DNA of 64,000 nucleotides from Paradesertivirga sp036399495 (GTDB lineage: Bacteria > Bacteroidota > Bacteroidia > Sphingobacteriales > Sphingobacteriaceae), in the NCBI GenBank assembly GCA_036399495.1, contig DASWMZ010000224.1:3353-67352 (forward strand), given 5' to 3'. Below the pieces are notes generated by a model. It was not told the origin of the DNA. It did not search any database and saw only the letters and a list, made by a program, of their open reading frames with translations. Each line of letters starts with the position of its first letter. The stretch's first letter is position 1. The translations under genes and the position numbers were made by a program. Below are positions 52,030 to 59,698 of the stretch, piece by piece.

Positions 52030-52503
52030 CTACTTACCCGCAGGCACAAAATTCATCGAAACGGAATTCACACAATGACGTGTATTCTTAGCCGTAAATC
52101 CTTCTCCTTTAAAAACGTGACCTAAATGCCCGCCACACTTTGCGCAAACAATTTCTGTTCGCATCCCATCTGGATCAGGAATATGCCTTACGGCTCCTTT
52201 AATCTCATCATCAAAACTTGGCCATCCGCAATGCGAATCAAATTTAGTATCTGATAAATAAAGCGGATTATTACAACGTTTGCAGGTGTACGTTCCTTTT
52301 TCCTTGTTATTTAAAAGCTTACCCGTACCCGGATATTCGGTTCCTTTATGAACTATTACGCGCTCCTCTTCGGGTGTTAATTTATTGTATTCCATCTTTT
52401 TTTCATTTTTTACCGTACTGGTCTTAGCTGGCTTTCTTTCCTGCCCGCAAGAGTAAAAAGCAATGCTTAACAGACATCCCAGAACATACAAAGTTTTCTT
52501 CAT
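52030..52503 (-). CDS. msrB: Peptide-methionine (R)-S-oxide reductase, lipoprotein
   Basis: This gene encodes 157 residues. The N-terminus is a lipoprotein signal with the acceptor C19 (FYSCGQ), so the enzyme should be anchored in the envelope. Zinc ligands are C74, C77 (TCKRC), C120 and C123 (CAKCGGHLGHVF), and the catalytic Cys is C144 (RHCVNS). It repairs methionine-R-sulfoxide in periplasmic or outer-membrane proteins. No msrA is adjacent. Confidence 0.94.
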   Translation of the reverse strand: MKKTLYVLGCLLSIAFYSCGQERKPAKTSTVKNEKKMEYNKLTPEEERVIVHKGTEYPGTGKLLNNKEKGTYTCKRCNNPLYLSDTKFDSHCGWPSFDDEIKGAVRHIPDPDGMRTEIVCAKCGGHLGHVFKGEGFTAKNTRHCVNSVSMNFVPAGK

Positions 52504-52582
52504 CTTGTTGTGTTTATAAACTTATATACGTTCACAACGTAGTATTTAGTTTTTATAAGCCAGATTTATTGCCAAAGCAATT

Positions 52583-52590
52583 CAAATATA
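52583..52590 (-). promoter_or_regulatory. Possible msrB promoter (-7 element)
   Basis: The minus strand reads TATATTTG (TAnnTTTG), about 80 bases before the msrB ATG and next to the divergent rlmH element. Confidence 0.4.
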
Positions 52591-52594
52591 GAGG

Positions 52595-52602
52595 TACATT
52601 TG
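52595..52602 (+). promoter_or_regulatory. rlmH promoter (-7 element)
   Basis: TACATTTG matches TAnnTTTG, 18 bases before the rlmH ATG at 52621. Confidence 0.5.
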
Positions 52603-52620
52603 ATAAATTCATTAGATGCG

Positions 52621-53094
52621 ATGAAGATTACATTCCTTACAATTGGGAAAACTGAAGACAATTACCTGAAGGAGGGTATTGAAAAATACCTTAAACGCTT
52701 AAAACATTATATTAAGTTTGAGATGGTAGAAATACCCGAGTTGAAAAACACAAAAAGCTTAAGTGAAGAACAACAAAAAGTTAAGGAAGCTGAAATAATT
52801 TCCAAAAACATAATCAACACCGATTATATTATCTTACTTGATGAAAGAGGAACAGAACTTTCATCAACCAGATTTTCGGATTCACTTAATAAGAAAATGC
52901 TTTCAAGTATTCAGCATCTTGTTTTTATAGTTGGCGGGCCATATGGTTTTGACAACAGCTTATTAATACGGGCTAATGAAAAACTATCGCTTTCCAAAAT
53001 GACTTTTTCGCACCAAATGGTACGACTGTTTTTTGTAGAGCAACTTTATAGAGCCTTCACCATTTTAAAGGGAGAGCCCTACCACCACGAATAA
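52621..53094 (+). CDS. rlmH: 23S rRNA (pseudouridine1915-N3)-methyltransferase RlmH
   Basis: This gene encodes 157 residues, the RlmH length. SPOUT/trefoil-knot motifs are LLDERGTELSS, VFIVGGPYGF and the C-terminal QLYRAFTILKGEPYHHE. It methylates pseudouridine 1915 of 23S rRNA using SAM. The frame is open from 52600, but ATG 52621 (MKITFLTIGKTED) is the family start and has a promoter 18 bases upstream. A 37-codon ORF follows after two bases. Confidence 0.96.
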   Translation: MKITFLTIGKTEDNYLKEGIEKYLKRLKHYIKFEMVEIPELKNTKSLSEEQQKVKEAEIISKNIINTDYIILLDERGTELSSTRFSDSLNKKMLSSIQHLVFIVGGPYGFDNSLLIRANEKLSLSKMTFSHQMVRLFFVEQLYRAFTILKGEPYHHE

Positions 53095-53096
53095 AT

Positions 53097-53210
53097 ATGA
53101 AACAAAGAAATTATCGATATAAAGGTATTGATCCTGATAAGGAGCAAAAGAGATTTTGGTTGATGATTATTATCGGCTTGCTGCTTGGTGCGATAATATA
53201 TTATCTGTAA
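53097..53210 (+). CDS. 37-residue single-helix membrane peptide (small ORF)
   Basis: This ORF starts 2 bases after the rlmH stop codon. Its 37 residues have a basic, Tyr/Arg/Lys-rich N-terminus (MKQRNYRYKGIDPDKEQKR) and one hydrophobic helix (WLMIIIGLLLGAIIYYL), with a terminator a few bases after the stop codon. The placement between rlmH and the terminator, and the clear membrane-helix pattern, favour a real gene. No family is recognised. Confidence 0.55.
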   Translation: MKQRNYRYKGIDPDKEQKRFWLMIIIGLLLGAIIYYL

Positions 53211-53216
53211 ACAAAA

Positions 53217-53240
53217 AAAGCTGATTACTCAGCTTTCTTT
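53217..53240. terminator. Terminator between rlmH transcript and convergent DUF5606 gene
   Basis: An 8-bp stem AAAGCTGA / TCAGCTTT with a 4-nt loop is followed by CTTTATTTT on the plus strand and preceded by A7. The stop codon of the minus-strand gene lies in the loop. Confidence 0.75.
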
Positions 53241-53725
53241 ATTTTACTCTTTGCTTTTTTTACCGGCTTAGTTTCTTCCGGTATTACTTCTACTTCTTCA
53301 ACAGGCTCTGAAGAATTATCCTTCTCATCCTGAGAAGTTCCCACCTCTTCTGTAAACAATGGAAGATCTTTTATCAGGTTAAACCAGGTAATAATCTTCT
53401 TCATGTCTGAAGCATAAACCCTATCCTCATCATGAGCTGGGGCTACTTCTCTGAAAAACTTTCTTAAAGTAGTACCATCGCCTTTTGGATCAGGAATAGA
53501 AGCCGCGCTTTTCATGTTTTCTAACACATCAACCAACTTCAAATCACCGTCTTCACCAAAAATGGTTATGTCTTCTAAAGATGCGAGTTTTGCAGTAGTA
53601 AGGTTAACGATCAGCTTTACCTTCTGCTCATCTAAGCTTTCAAGAACAAAACCTGTTTTGTTTTGTCCGATGATTTTATACAAACCCGGTTTCCCGGAAA
53701 CTGCAACTAAGCCTTTTAAATTCAT
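53225..53725 (-). CDS. Conserved Bacteroidota protein (DUF5606)
   Basis: This gene encodes 166 residues. The N-terminal 130 residues are a conserved soluble domain starting MNLKGLVAVSGKPGLYKII, typical of the DUF5606 family restricted to Bacteroidota. The C-terminal 35 residues are an acidic then Lys-rich tail (EEVEVIPEETKPVKKAKSKIKK). No signal peptide is present. The function is unknown; the fold may bind nucleic acid or RNA polymerase, but nothing in the sequence proves it. Confidence 0.8.
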   Translation of the reverse strand: MNLKGLVAVSGKPGLYKIIGQNKTGFVLESLDEQKVKLIVNLTTAKLASLEDITIFGEDGDLKLVDVLENMKSAASIPDPKGDGTTLRKFFREVAPAHDEDRVYASDMKKIITWFNLIKDLPLFTEEVGTSQDEKDNSSEPVEEVEVIPEETKPVKKAKSKIKKAE

Positions 53726-53740
53726 TTTTTCTGAAATAAG

Positions 53741-53769
53741 GGATTTGAGATATTAGAGATGAGAAATCC
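53741..53769. repeat. Intergenic palindromic repeat, GAGATATTAGAGATGAG type
   Basis: Arms GGATTT / AAATCC flank GAGATATTAGAGATGAG. The core resembles the repeats at 14875-14937 and 41621-41651. Confidence 0.5.
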
Positions 53770-53802
53770 GTGTTTCCTGCATCGGGTTATTAAATCTCAG
53801 AC

Positions 53803-54240
53803 CTATTCTTCGATAACGTCAACTCCTAAAATTTTATCGCCTGCATTGATAGCATCAACCACATCAACATTCTCAATTACTTTACCAAAGCAAGTGTGAT
53901 TACGGTCCAAGTGTGCTGTGTTGGTGCGGCTATGACAGATAAAGAATTGTGAGCTGCCAGTATCGCGGCCAGCATGTGCCATTGATAATACACCTCTGTC
54001 GTGATATTGATTATCACCTGTTAGTTCACATTTTATTTTGGTTTTTGAACCGCCAGCACCTGTTCCGGTTGGATCGCCGCCTTGAATTACAAAATCAGGA
54101 ATGACACGATGAAACGTCACTCCGTTATAAAATCCTTCTTTAGCGAGGCCCAAAAAGTTAGCCACAGTGTTAGGCGCATCTTTGTCGTAGAATTCTACGG
54201 TCATGTCGCCTTTTTCAGTTTTAATTATCGCTTTGCTCAT
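53803..54240 (-). CDS. Cyclophilin-type peptidylprolyl isomerase
   Basis: This gene encodes 145 residues. The cyclophilin motifs are FHRVIPDFVIQGGDPTGTG, SQFFICHS and FGKVIENVDVVDAI. It catalyses cis-trans isomerisation of prolyl bonds. There is no signal peptide, so it is cytosolic. ATG 54240 (MSKAIIKTEKGD) is chosen over an ATG six codons upstream because a promoter lies 23 bases before it and the family start fits. It may be transcribed with the DUF5606 gene downstream. Confidence 0.93.
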   Translation of the reverse strand: MSKAIIKTEKGDMTVEFYDKDAPNTVANFLGLAKEGFYNGVTFHRVIPDFVIQGGDPTGTGAGGSKTKIKCELTGDNQYHDRGVLSMAHAGRDTGSSQFFICHSRTNTAHLDRNHTCFGKVIENVDVVDAINAGDKILGVDVIEE

Positions 54241-54263
54241 AAGTTGATTATTTAACAAGAGGG

Positions 54264-54271
54264 CAAAGGTA
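54264..54271 (-). promoter_or_regulatory. -7 promoter element of the cyclophilin gene
   Basis: The minus strand reads TACCTTTG, matching TAnnTTTG, 23 bases before the ATG. Confidence 0.45.
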
Positions 54272-54360
54272 ATTATTTAAATACATTGACTTAGTAATTT
54301 TTAAAATCAATAATTGAGTGTAGTTATATTTTTTCAAGTGTAAATAGCGTTATTGCATAC

Positions 54361-55617
54361 ATGTTAAAATGGTTCGGGGGTTTCCTTCTTATAATCTTAT
54401 CGCTTAACACGAAAGCGGCCTCAATCCTCATCCCAATGGATGAGGAACAGAAGGATCATTTAAAAGCATACGGCATTACTTTCTGGACTTTAAAAAACGG
54501 CCTCGAGGCTGATTGGCTACTAAATTATAAAGGAGGCAGTTTTCTATTCAAATATGCTTCGCCCTTAGAGAACGAATGTAAGTTAAGAGGCGTAACTTAT
54601 CAGGTTATAACGGATTCTAAAGTAACGGCAATTTTAACCGAAATATCAGAACCATCGGTAAATATGGAATTGGTAAAACTTGAAAAGGCACCAAAGATCG
54701 CTGTCTATTCTCCAAAAAATAAACTGCCTTGGGATGATGCCGTAACACTTGTGCTGACTTATGCGGAGATCCCGTACGACATCGTTTATGACGAAGAAGT
54801 TTTAAAAGGCAATCTTCCAAAATACGACTGGTTACACATGCACCACGAAGATTTCACTGGTCAGTTTGGGAGGTTTTGGTCTGCCTATCGTACGGCAAGT
54901 TGGTACATTGAAGATGTAAAGCATCAAGAAGCAACGGCTGCTAAACTGGGATTTAAAAAAGTTTCTCAAATGAAACTGGCTGTTGCAAAGAGCATAAAAG
55001 AATTTTGCGCAGGGGGCGGTTTTCTTTTCGCCATGTGCTCCGGAACCGATAGTTACGATATAGCCCTGGCGGCAGAAGGTATTGATATTTGTGAAAGCAT
55101 GTTTGATGGCGATGGAGCCGATCCGAACGCACAATCTAAACTTGACTTTAGCAAGACCTTCGCTTTTAAAGATTTCAGGCTTGACGTAAACCCTTACCAT
55201 TACGAGTTTTCTTCTATTGATGCTACTGAATCAAGGATGCTGGATCGCACAAATGATTATTTTACACTTTTTGATTTCTCCGCTAAATGGGATGTTGTTC
55301 CAACAATGCTCACGCAGAATCATGATAAAGTTGTGAGAGGTTTTATGGGACAAACCACGGCTTTTAAAAAGGAACAGATCAAGCCGGATGTTTTAGTAAT
55401 GGGCCAGACTAAATCGGTTAATGAAGCGCGGTATATTCATGGGGAACTAGGAAAAGGTCAGTTTACTTTTTATGGCGGCCATGATCCGGAAGATTACCAA
55501 CATGCGGTTGGCGATCCACCTACTGAATTGAAATTGCATCCTAATTCGCCGGGCTATCGACTAATTTTAAATAACGTGTTGTTCCCGGCAGCAAAGAAAA
55601 AGAAGCAAAAGACCTAG
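54361..55617 (+). CDS. Exported protein of unknown role, often labelled asparagine synthetase B
   Basis: This gene encodes 418 residues with a signal peptide (MLKWFGGFLLIILSLNTKAA). The body has KIAVYSPKNKLPWDDAV, the unusual LHMHHEDFTGQF, a nucleophile-elbow-like AMCSGTDSY, and GKGQFTFYGGHDPEDYQHAVGDPP near the C-terminus. It resembles the class I glutamine amidotransferase-like fold more than an Ntn-type asparagine synthetase, so the common label is doubtful. It is widespread in Bacteroidota, to my knowledge without a tested function. No neighbour explains it. Confidence 0.65.
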   Translation: MLKWFGGFLLIILSLNTKAASILIPMDEEQKDHLKAYGITFWTLKNGLEADWLLNYKGGSFLFKYASPLENECKLRGVTYQVITDSKVTAILTEISEPSVNMELVKLEKAPKIAVYSPKNKLPWDDAVTLVLTYAEIPYDIVYDEEVLKGNLPKYDWLHMHHEDFTGQFGRFWSAYRTASWYIEDVKHQEATAAKLGFKKVSQMKLAVAKSIKEFCAGGGFLFAMCSGTDSYDIALAAEGIDICESMFDGDGADPNAQSKLDFSKTFAFKDFRLDVNPYHYEFSSIDATESRMLDRTNDYFTLFDFSAKWDVVPTMLTQNHDKVVRGFMGQTTAFKKEQIKPDVLVMGQTKSVNEARYIHGELGKGQFTFYGGHDPEDYQHAVGDPPTELKLHPNSPGYRLILNNVLFPAAKKKKQKT

Positions 55618-55639
55618 TTTTTAGCGGAAGCAAAAAAAG

Positions 55640-57724
55640 CTAATCGTAAAAATTCCAGGTAACACCAAACTTTAAAAGCTTATTCGGCATCGGATATCTG
55701 TCGACAGTATAATAACCTTTCGATAATAGACCCTGGTTTACATAGTCGTACCGTAAAAAGATATTAGCTCGTTTTAACGCAAATTTCGCCCAGATATCAA
55801 CTATCGGATAAGACTCAAACTCAACATCATCTCCGTTATAAAATTGACTCACATTTATGGCGTAAGACGGTGCCGGAAATGGACTATTCCAGCGGGCATC
55901 AATACCTAAGTTAGCCGTAATGCTTTTGAATATGCGACTCCCAAAATAAAAACTATTGTAAGTATAAAGCTCGGGGGTTCTTAATATGCTTGTAAAATCC
56001 GTCTTTTGATATACCAGGAAGTTTTCGAGGTTAAACTTGCCAAGGCGCGACCGCTTAGAAAGCGTTAGCTTTATTAAATTGATGTTCTTATCAAATTGAG
56101 CCGGTTTAATTTGAAAGGAGTCTTTAGCGGCCTCAAAATACAGATGATTCCCGATAAGATAATAATCTGCTTTTGCACTAAACCCGAACTTGGGATTGAT
56201 GTAAGCGAAAGACAGGTTACTTGTTTTTGTCTTTTGAAAGTTCTCTTCCCATTGATGATATGTATAATTGACCCGTTCATAGATTCTCTCGGGAGATTTA
56301 TTTTGCAGGAAGGCACCCAGAACAATTCTCCCGACAGATCGGCTCAACAAAATTTGTGTTTGTGCATCGTACATAAAATCACCGGCGTTTCTTCCCTGAG
56401 CTATTTGCTGTAAGTTTCCGGTTATCGATACACGATCACTAAATTGATACCCAATATTTGCTTTGAGGGTTATATTCTGAAATTTGCTGGTTTGATATTC
56501 TGTATTTGATTTCAGCGGATTTCGGAATCTTACTGTATCACTTCGCTGGGTATACCAATATAAATCATGTTGCAAGCCCACATCAAGCTTTAGCTCATTT
56601 TTAATAAAGCTTACAGAGCGTCCCCTCAAATAGAAACTATACATAAACTCATTTCTAAGATTCTTAACATTTGTAGAATCGTTTGTAAGTGGGATAGTAT
56701 CGTTTGCAAACCTGGGCAACGCGAAATTTATTGAATCCTGAAGCTCATTTTTGAAAAACTTATAGCTCCGATTAGAGTAATTGAAGGCGTGGGAAATTCT
56801 TTGTGTAGGAAGGATATTTGAATTTGCCGCTGCACTATCCAGCCTTCCGATGTAATAAAACTGCTTAAAAAAGTACTCCTTATGCTTCCATTCTTGATGA
56901 GGGGATTCCTGCTTATCAAACCTTCTGGACCCGTTTCCTAACCTCACTATCTCAGTGCCGCTTCGGTTAGATTTTGTAGCTGTAAAGATTGAATCATTAA
57001 CTATTGAACCATTTTCAGCTGCCCTTAGGGTATTAAAAAGTGCATTTGCAAGCAAATTGTAACGCTTATTTTTGGATTCATACCAGGTAAACACAGCTGC
57101 ATTTAAGTGATCTCCTTTTTGATTACGGTAAAACCCCTCCGAACCTACCCGAAAATAATTTGCTCCAATGTTCCAGTTAGGCTTAATGTTTTGAGAATGT
57201 GTGACTCTGAATACCTGCTCTTTCAAATTTCCATTTATATAGCTCAATGCAGTAAAAGGACTTCTGGCCTTATAATACCGAATAGAATCCTGGGTTAAGC
57301 GATATACATCGAGCGAATGAAAACCTGGATCGAATCCAATAGTTTGAGAAGGCGAATACAACATTTCCCGGTAAGCGAGCCCGAAATTGCCAAGATTTAC
57401 AGTGGGTCTTTGCGGCTGATTTAATGGATTATAATTGTGAAAGTTCCGAAATGTAGTGTCCAGTGTCAGTGTTTGGGTACTATCCTGCAATAAACCAAGG
57501 GTTGTATACCGTATAAATTTTGAAGTAATAATTAGTGTATCACGGCCTTCATCTTCGATCTTTCTTAATGAGTCAAGTTCCGCATTTACATCCTGTACAG
57601 GCTTTGGCTTCGCTGGTTTTATCACACCTCTTGGCTCTCGCATCCGCGGATCCTCCGTTTGGGCGAAACTTGTCTTTCCGTAAAGAATAAAAGATAGAGA
57701 AATGACCAGGAGAATGCGTTTCAT
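55640..57724 (-). CDS. Putative outer-membrane beta-barrel (Porin_10 family)
   Basis: This gene encodes 694 residues: a signal peptide (ending near TSFAQ), a charged N-terminal region of about 75 residues, then alternating hydrophobic-polar beta-strands to the C-terminal aromatic residue region (VTWNFYD), as in Bacteroidota Porin_10 proteins. It would be an outer-membrane channel of unknown substrate. Its ATG overlaps the pnp stop codon by 1 base (TAATG), so it is coupled to the lpxK-pnp genes. Confidence 0.82.
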   Translation of the reverse strand: MKRILLVISLSFILYGKTSFAQTEDPRMREPRGVIKPAKPKPVQDVNAELDSLRKIEDEGRDTLIITSKFIRYTTLGLLQDSTQTLTLDTTFRNFHNYNPLNQPQRPTVNLGNFGLAYREMLYSPSQTIGFDPGFHSLDVYRLTQDSIRYYKARSPFTALSYINGNLKEQVFRVTHSQNIKPNWNIGANYFRVGSEGFYRNQKGDHLNAAVFTWYESKNKRYNLLANALFNTLRAAENGSIVNDSIFTATKSNRSGTEIVRLGNGSRRFDKQESPHQEWKHKEYFFKQFYYIGRLDSAAANSNILPTQRISHAFNYSNRSYKFFKNELQDSINFALPRFANDTIPLTNDSTNVKNLRNEFMYSFYLRGRSVSFIKNELKLDVGLQHDLYWYTQRSDTVRFRNPLKSNTEYQTSKFQNITLKANIGYQFSDRVSITGNLQQIAQGRNAGDFMYDAQTQILLSRSVGRIVLGAFLQNKSPERIYERVNYTYHQWEENFQKTKTSNLSFAYINPKFGFSAKADYYLIGNHLYFEAAKDSFQIKPAQFDKNINLIKLTLSKRSRLGKFNLENFLVYQKTDFTSILRTPELYTYNSFYFGSRIFKSITANLGIDARWNSPFPAPSYAINVSQFYNGDDVEFESYPIVDIWAKFALKRANIFLRYDYVNQGLLSKGYYTVDRYPMPNKLLKFGVTWNFYD

Positions 57725-58539
57725 TACAAAGATGCGATCAGTTCTTTTAAGATTGTAGTCATTTTAGGCTCTGCTGTTTCAGCCACCTTAATAATATCTT
57801 CGACAGAAACTGGTTGGAGATCTTCCAGGAATCCCTCATCCGTAAGCACGGAAATGGCAAAAACCGGCAACCCCATGTGATTGGCCACAATAACTTCGGG
57901 CACCGTACTCATTCCAACAGCATCGCCGCCAATAATTTTTAAATATCTGTATTCTGCTTTAGTTTCAAGATTGGGGCCGGGCACAGAAACGTAAACGCCC
58001 TTATGGCATTTTATGTTATTTGTAACGGCGATTTCCATCCCTTTTTTAACTAAGTCTCTATTATAAGGTTCACTCATATCAGGAAACCGTGGACCAAGTT
58101 CTTCGAAGTTTCTACCTCGCAACGGGTTATCATGCTGCAAATTGATATGATCCTCAATAATCATCAGATCGCCCGTTTTATAGTCTGGATTTAAAGAACC
58201 GCTGGCATTTGAAACAAAAAGATTCGTTATGCCCAACATCTTCATCACCCTTACGGGGAAGGTTATTTGGCGCATATCATATCCTTCATAGAAATGAAGC
58301 CGGCCCTGCATTGCCACTACTTTTTTGCCTTGAAGTATTCCAAAAATCAGCCTGCCGGAATGAAATTCAAGCGTAGATATGGGGAAATTGGGAATGTTTG
58401 AATACATCAGCTTATGCTGAATTTCAATTTCGTTGACCAATCCTCCAAGTCCTGTTCCCAGGATGATTCCAATTTCAGGAACGAAATCACCGATTTTATT
58501 TTTGATGTATGCTGTTGTGCTGTATATATTCTGCAACAT
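57724..58539 (-). CDS. Purine-nucleoside phosphorylase
   Basis: This gene encodes 271 residues of the trimeric PNP (class II) family. Motifs are GIILGTGLGGLVNEI, FHSGRLIFG, VSNASGSLNP and MSTVPEVIVANHMGL. It cleaves guanosine and inosine to base plus ribose 1-phosphate. The start codon overlaps the end of lpxK by 44 bases and no later start is plausible, so this long overlap is probably real. The porin gene follows with a TAATG overlap. Confidence 0.92.
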   Translation of the reverse strand: MLQNIYSTTAYIKNKIGDFVPEIGIILGTGLGGLVNEIEIQHKLMYSNIPNFPISTLEFHSGRLIFGILQGKKVVAMQGRLHFYEGYDMRQITFPVRVMKMLGITNLFVSNASGSLNPDYKTGDLMIIEDHINLQHDNPLRGRNFEELGPRFPDMSEPYNRDLVKKGMEIAVTNNIKCHKGVYVSVPGPNLETKAEYRYLKIIGGDAVGMSTVPEVIVANHMGLPVFAISVLTDEGFLEDLQPVSVEDIIKVAETAEPKMTTILKELIASL

Positions 58540-59572
58540 AATTTTCGATTAAAGCATTAAACCTGGCTTCATCAGGCTGATGAATTTTAGCTGATATCGG
58601 CAGGTAATAAACCGGCAAATCTTTTAAAAGTTCCATTAAAGAGCCAGATTGTAATCGCTGGGAATCTTTCTCGGTGGTGATGATTAACTTTTTAGTTGAT
58701 ATGCAGGATTTAAACTCACTTGCAAGTTTAGTAATATTTCCGGTGCTGAAGTTGTGATGGTCGGGATAATCGTGATGAATGATTGTATTTGAAAAACCTT
58801 CGAGCTTCTTGTGCAATGGCTGAGGATTAGCTATACCTGTCAGCAAAATAATCGTAGTATCCTTTGTAATGGCAGCTAATGGCTTTTCGTCATTTAGATT
58901 TAGGGAAATCAAATTTCCATAAGCCAGGAAGGAGAAAAACAGACTCTGGTTCGAAAAGGGTTTAACTCTTTTTTTTATTTCAGCTCTTTCAGTATCTGAT
59001 AAATTCTCAGGGCATTTAGAAATCATCAGAATATCTGCACGTTTTCTACCGGAGAATGGTTCACGGAAGTTGCCTGCCGGAAGCATTAAAAAGAAATTGT
59101 TAAGACGGCTATAATCAAAAAGAAGAATATTTAAACCCGCTTTAACTGACCGATGCTGGAATGCATCATCAAGCACAATCACATCATGATTATCTTTCAG
59201 CTGATTAATTCCTTCAACTCTTTTTTCCACCACAGCGACGGTTATATCCTCAAATTTCTTTTTAAACTGTAAGGGTTCATCGCCGGTATTGACGACCAAA
59301 TCATCCGGTTTAACCAATCGAAATCCCTTTGTTCTGCGTCTGTAACCCCTGCTTAATACAGCAACTCTTGCTTTTTCTTTCAGCAGGCGTATAATGTATT
59401 CAGCCATTGGACTTTTTCCGGCACCCCCAACCACCAAATTACCAATGCAAATTACCGGAACCGAAAATTTTTCTGAGCGGAAAATTCGGGCATCATACAT
59501 CGCGTTTCTGAGCCAGATAATAGATCCATAAATAAGTGAGAATGGAAGTAAAAGAAGGCGCAAATACTGCAT
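58496..59572 (-). CDS. lpxK: Tetraacyldisaccharide 4'-kinase
   Basis: This gene encodes 358 residues. After an N-terminal membrane-associated helix the P-loop is GGAGKSP at 49-55, followed by SRGYRRRTKGF, VLDDAFQHR and TGIANPQPL, all LpxK motifs. It phosphorylates the lipid A precursor at the inner membrane. The frame is open 18 codons further upstream, but ATG 59572 (MQYLRLLLLPFSLIYG) is the family start. It is the first gene of the lpxK-pnp-porin operon, and its end overlaps pnp by 44 bases. Confidence 0.94.
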   Translation of the reverse strand: MQYLRLLLLPFSLIYGSIIWLRNAMYDARIFRSEKFSVPVICIGNLVVGGAGKSPMAEYIIRLLKEKARVAVLSRGYRRRTKGFRLVKPDDLVVNTGDEPLQFKKKFEDITVAVVEKRVEGINQLKDNHDVIVLDDAFQHRSVKAGLNILLFDYSRLNNFFLMLPAGNFREPFSGRKRADILMISKCPENLSDTERAEIKKRVKPFSNQSLFFSFLAYGNLISLNLNDEKPLAAITKDTTIILLTGIANPQPLHKKLEGFSNTIIHHDYPDHHNFSTGNITKLASEFKSCISTKKLIITTEKDSQRLQSGSLMELLKDLPVYYLPISAKIHQPDEARFNALIENYVAEYIQHNSIHQK

Positions 59573-59698
59573 GAGGTAAAGATAACAATTACATTCTTTG
59601 CTTAAAGCGGGATGAAAGCTTCGCAAAATTCATAATAAAATAACCCGCGGAACAGTTCTTACTATACCGTTCGCCTAATTAATTTATTAAATTGCAGT

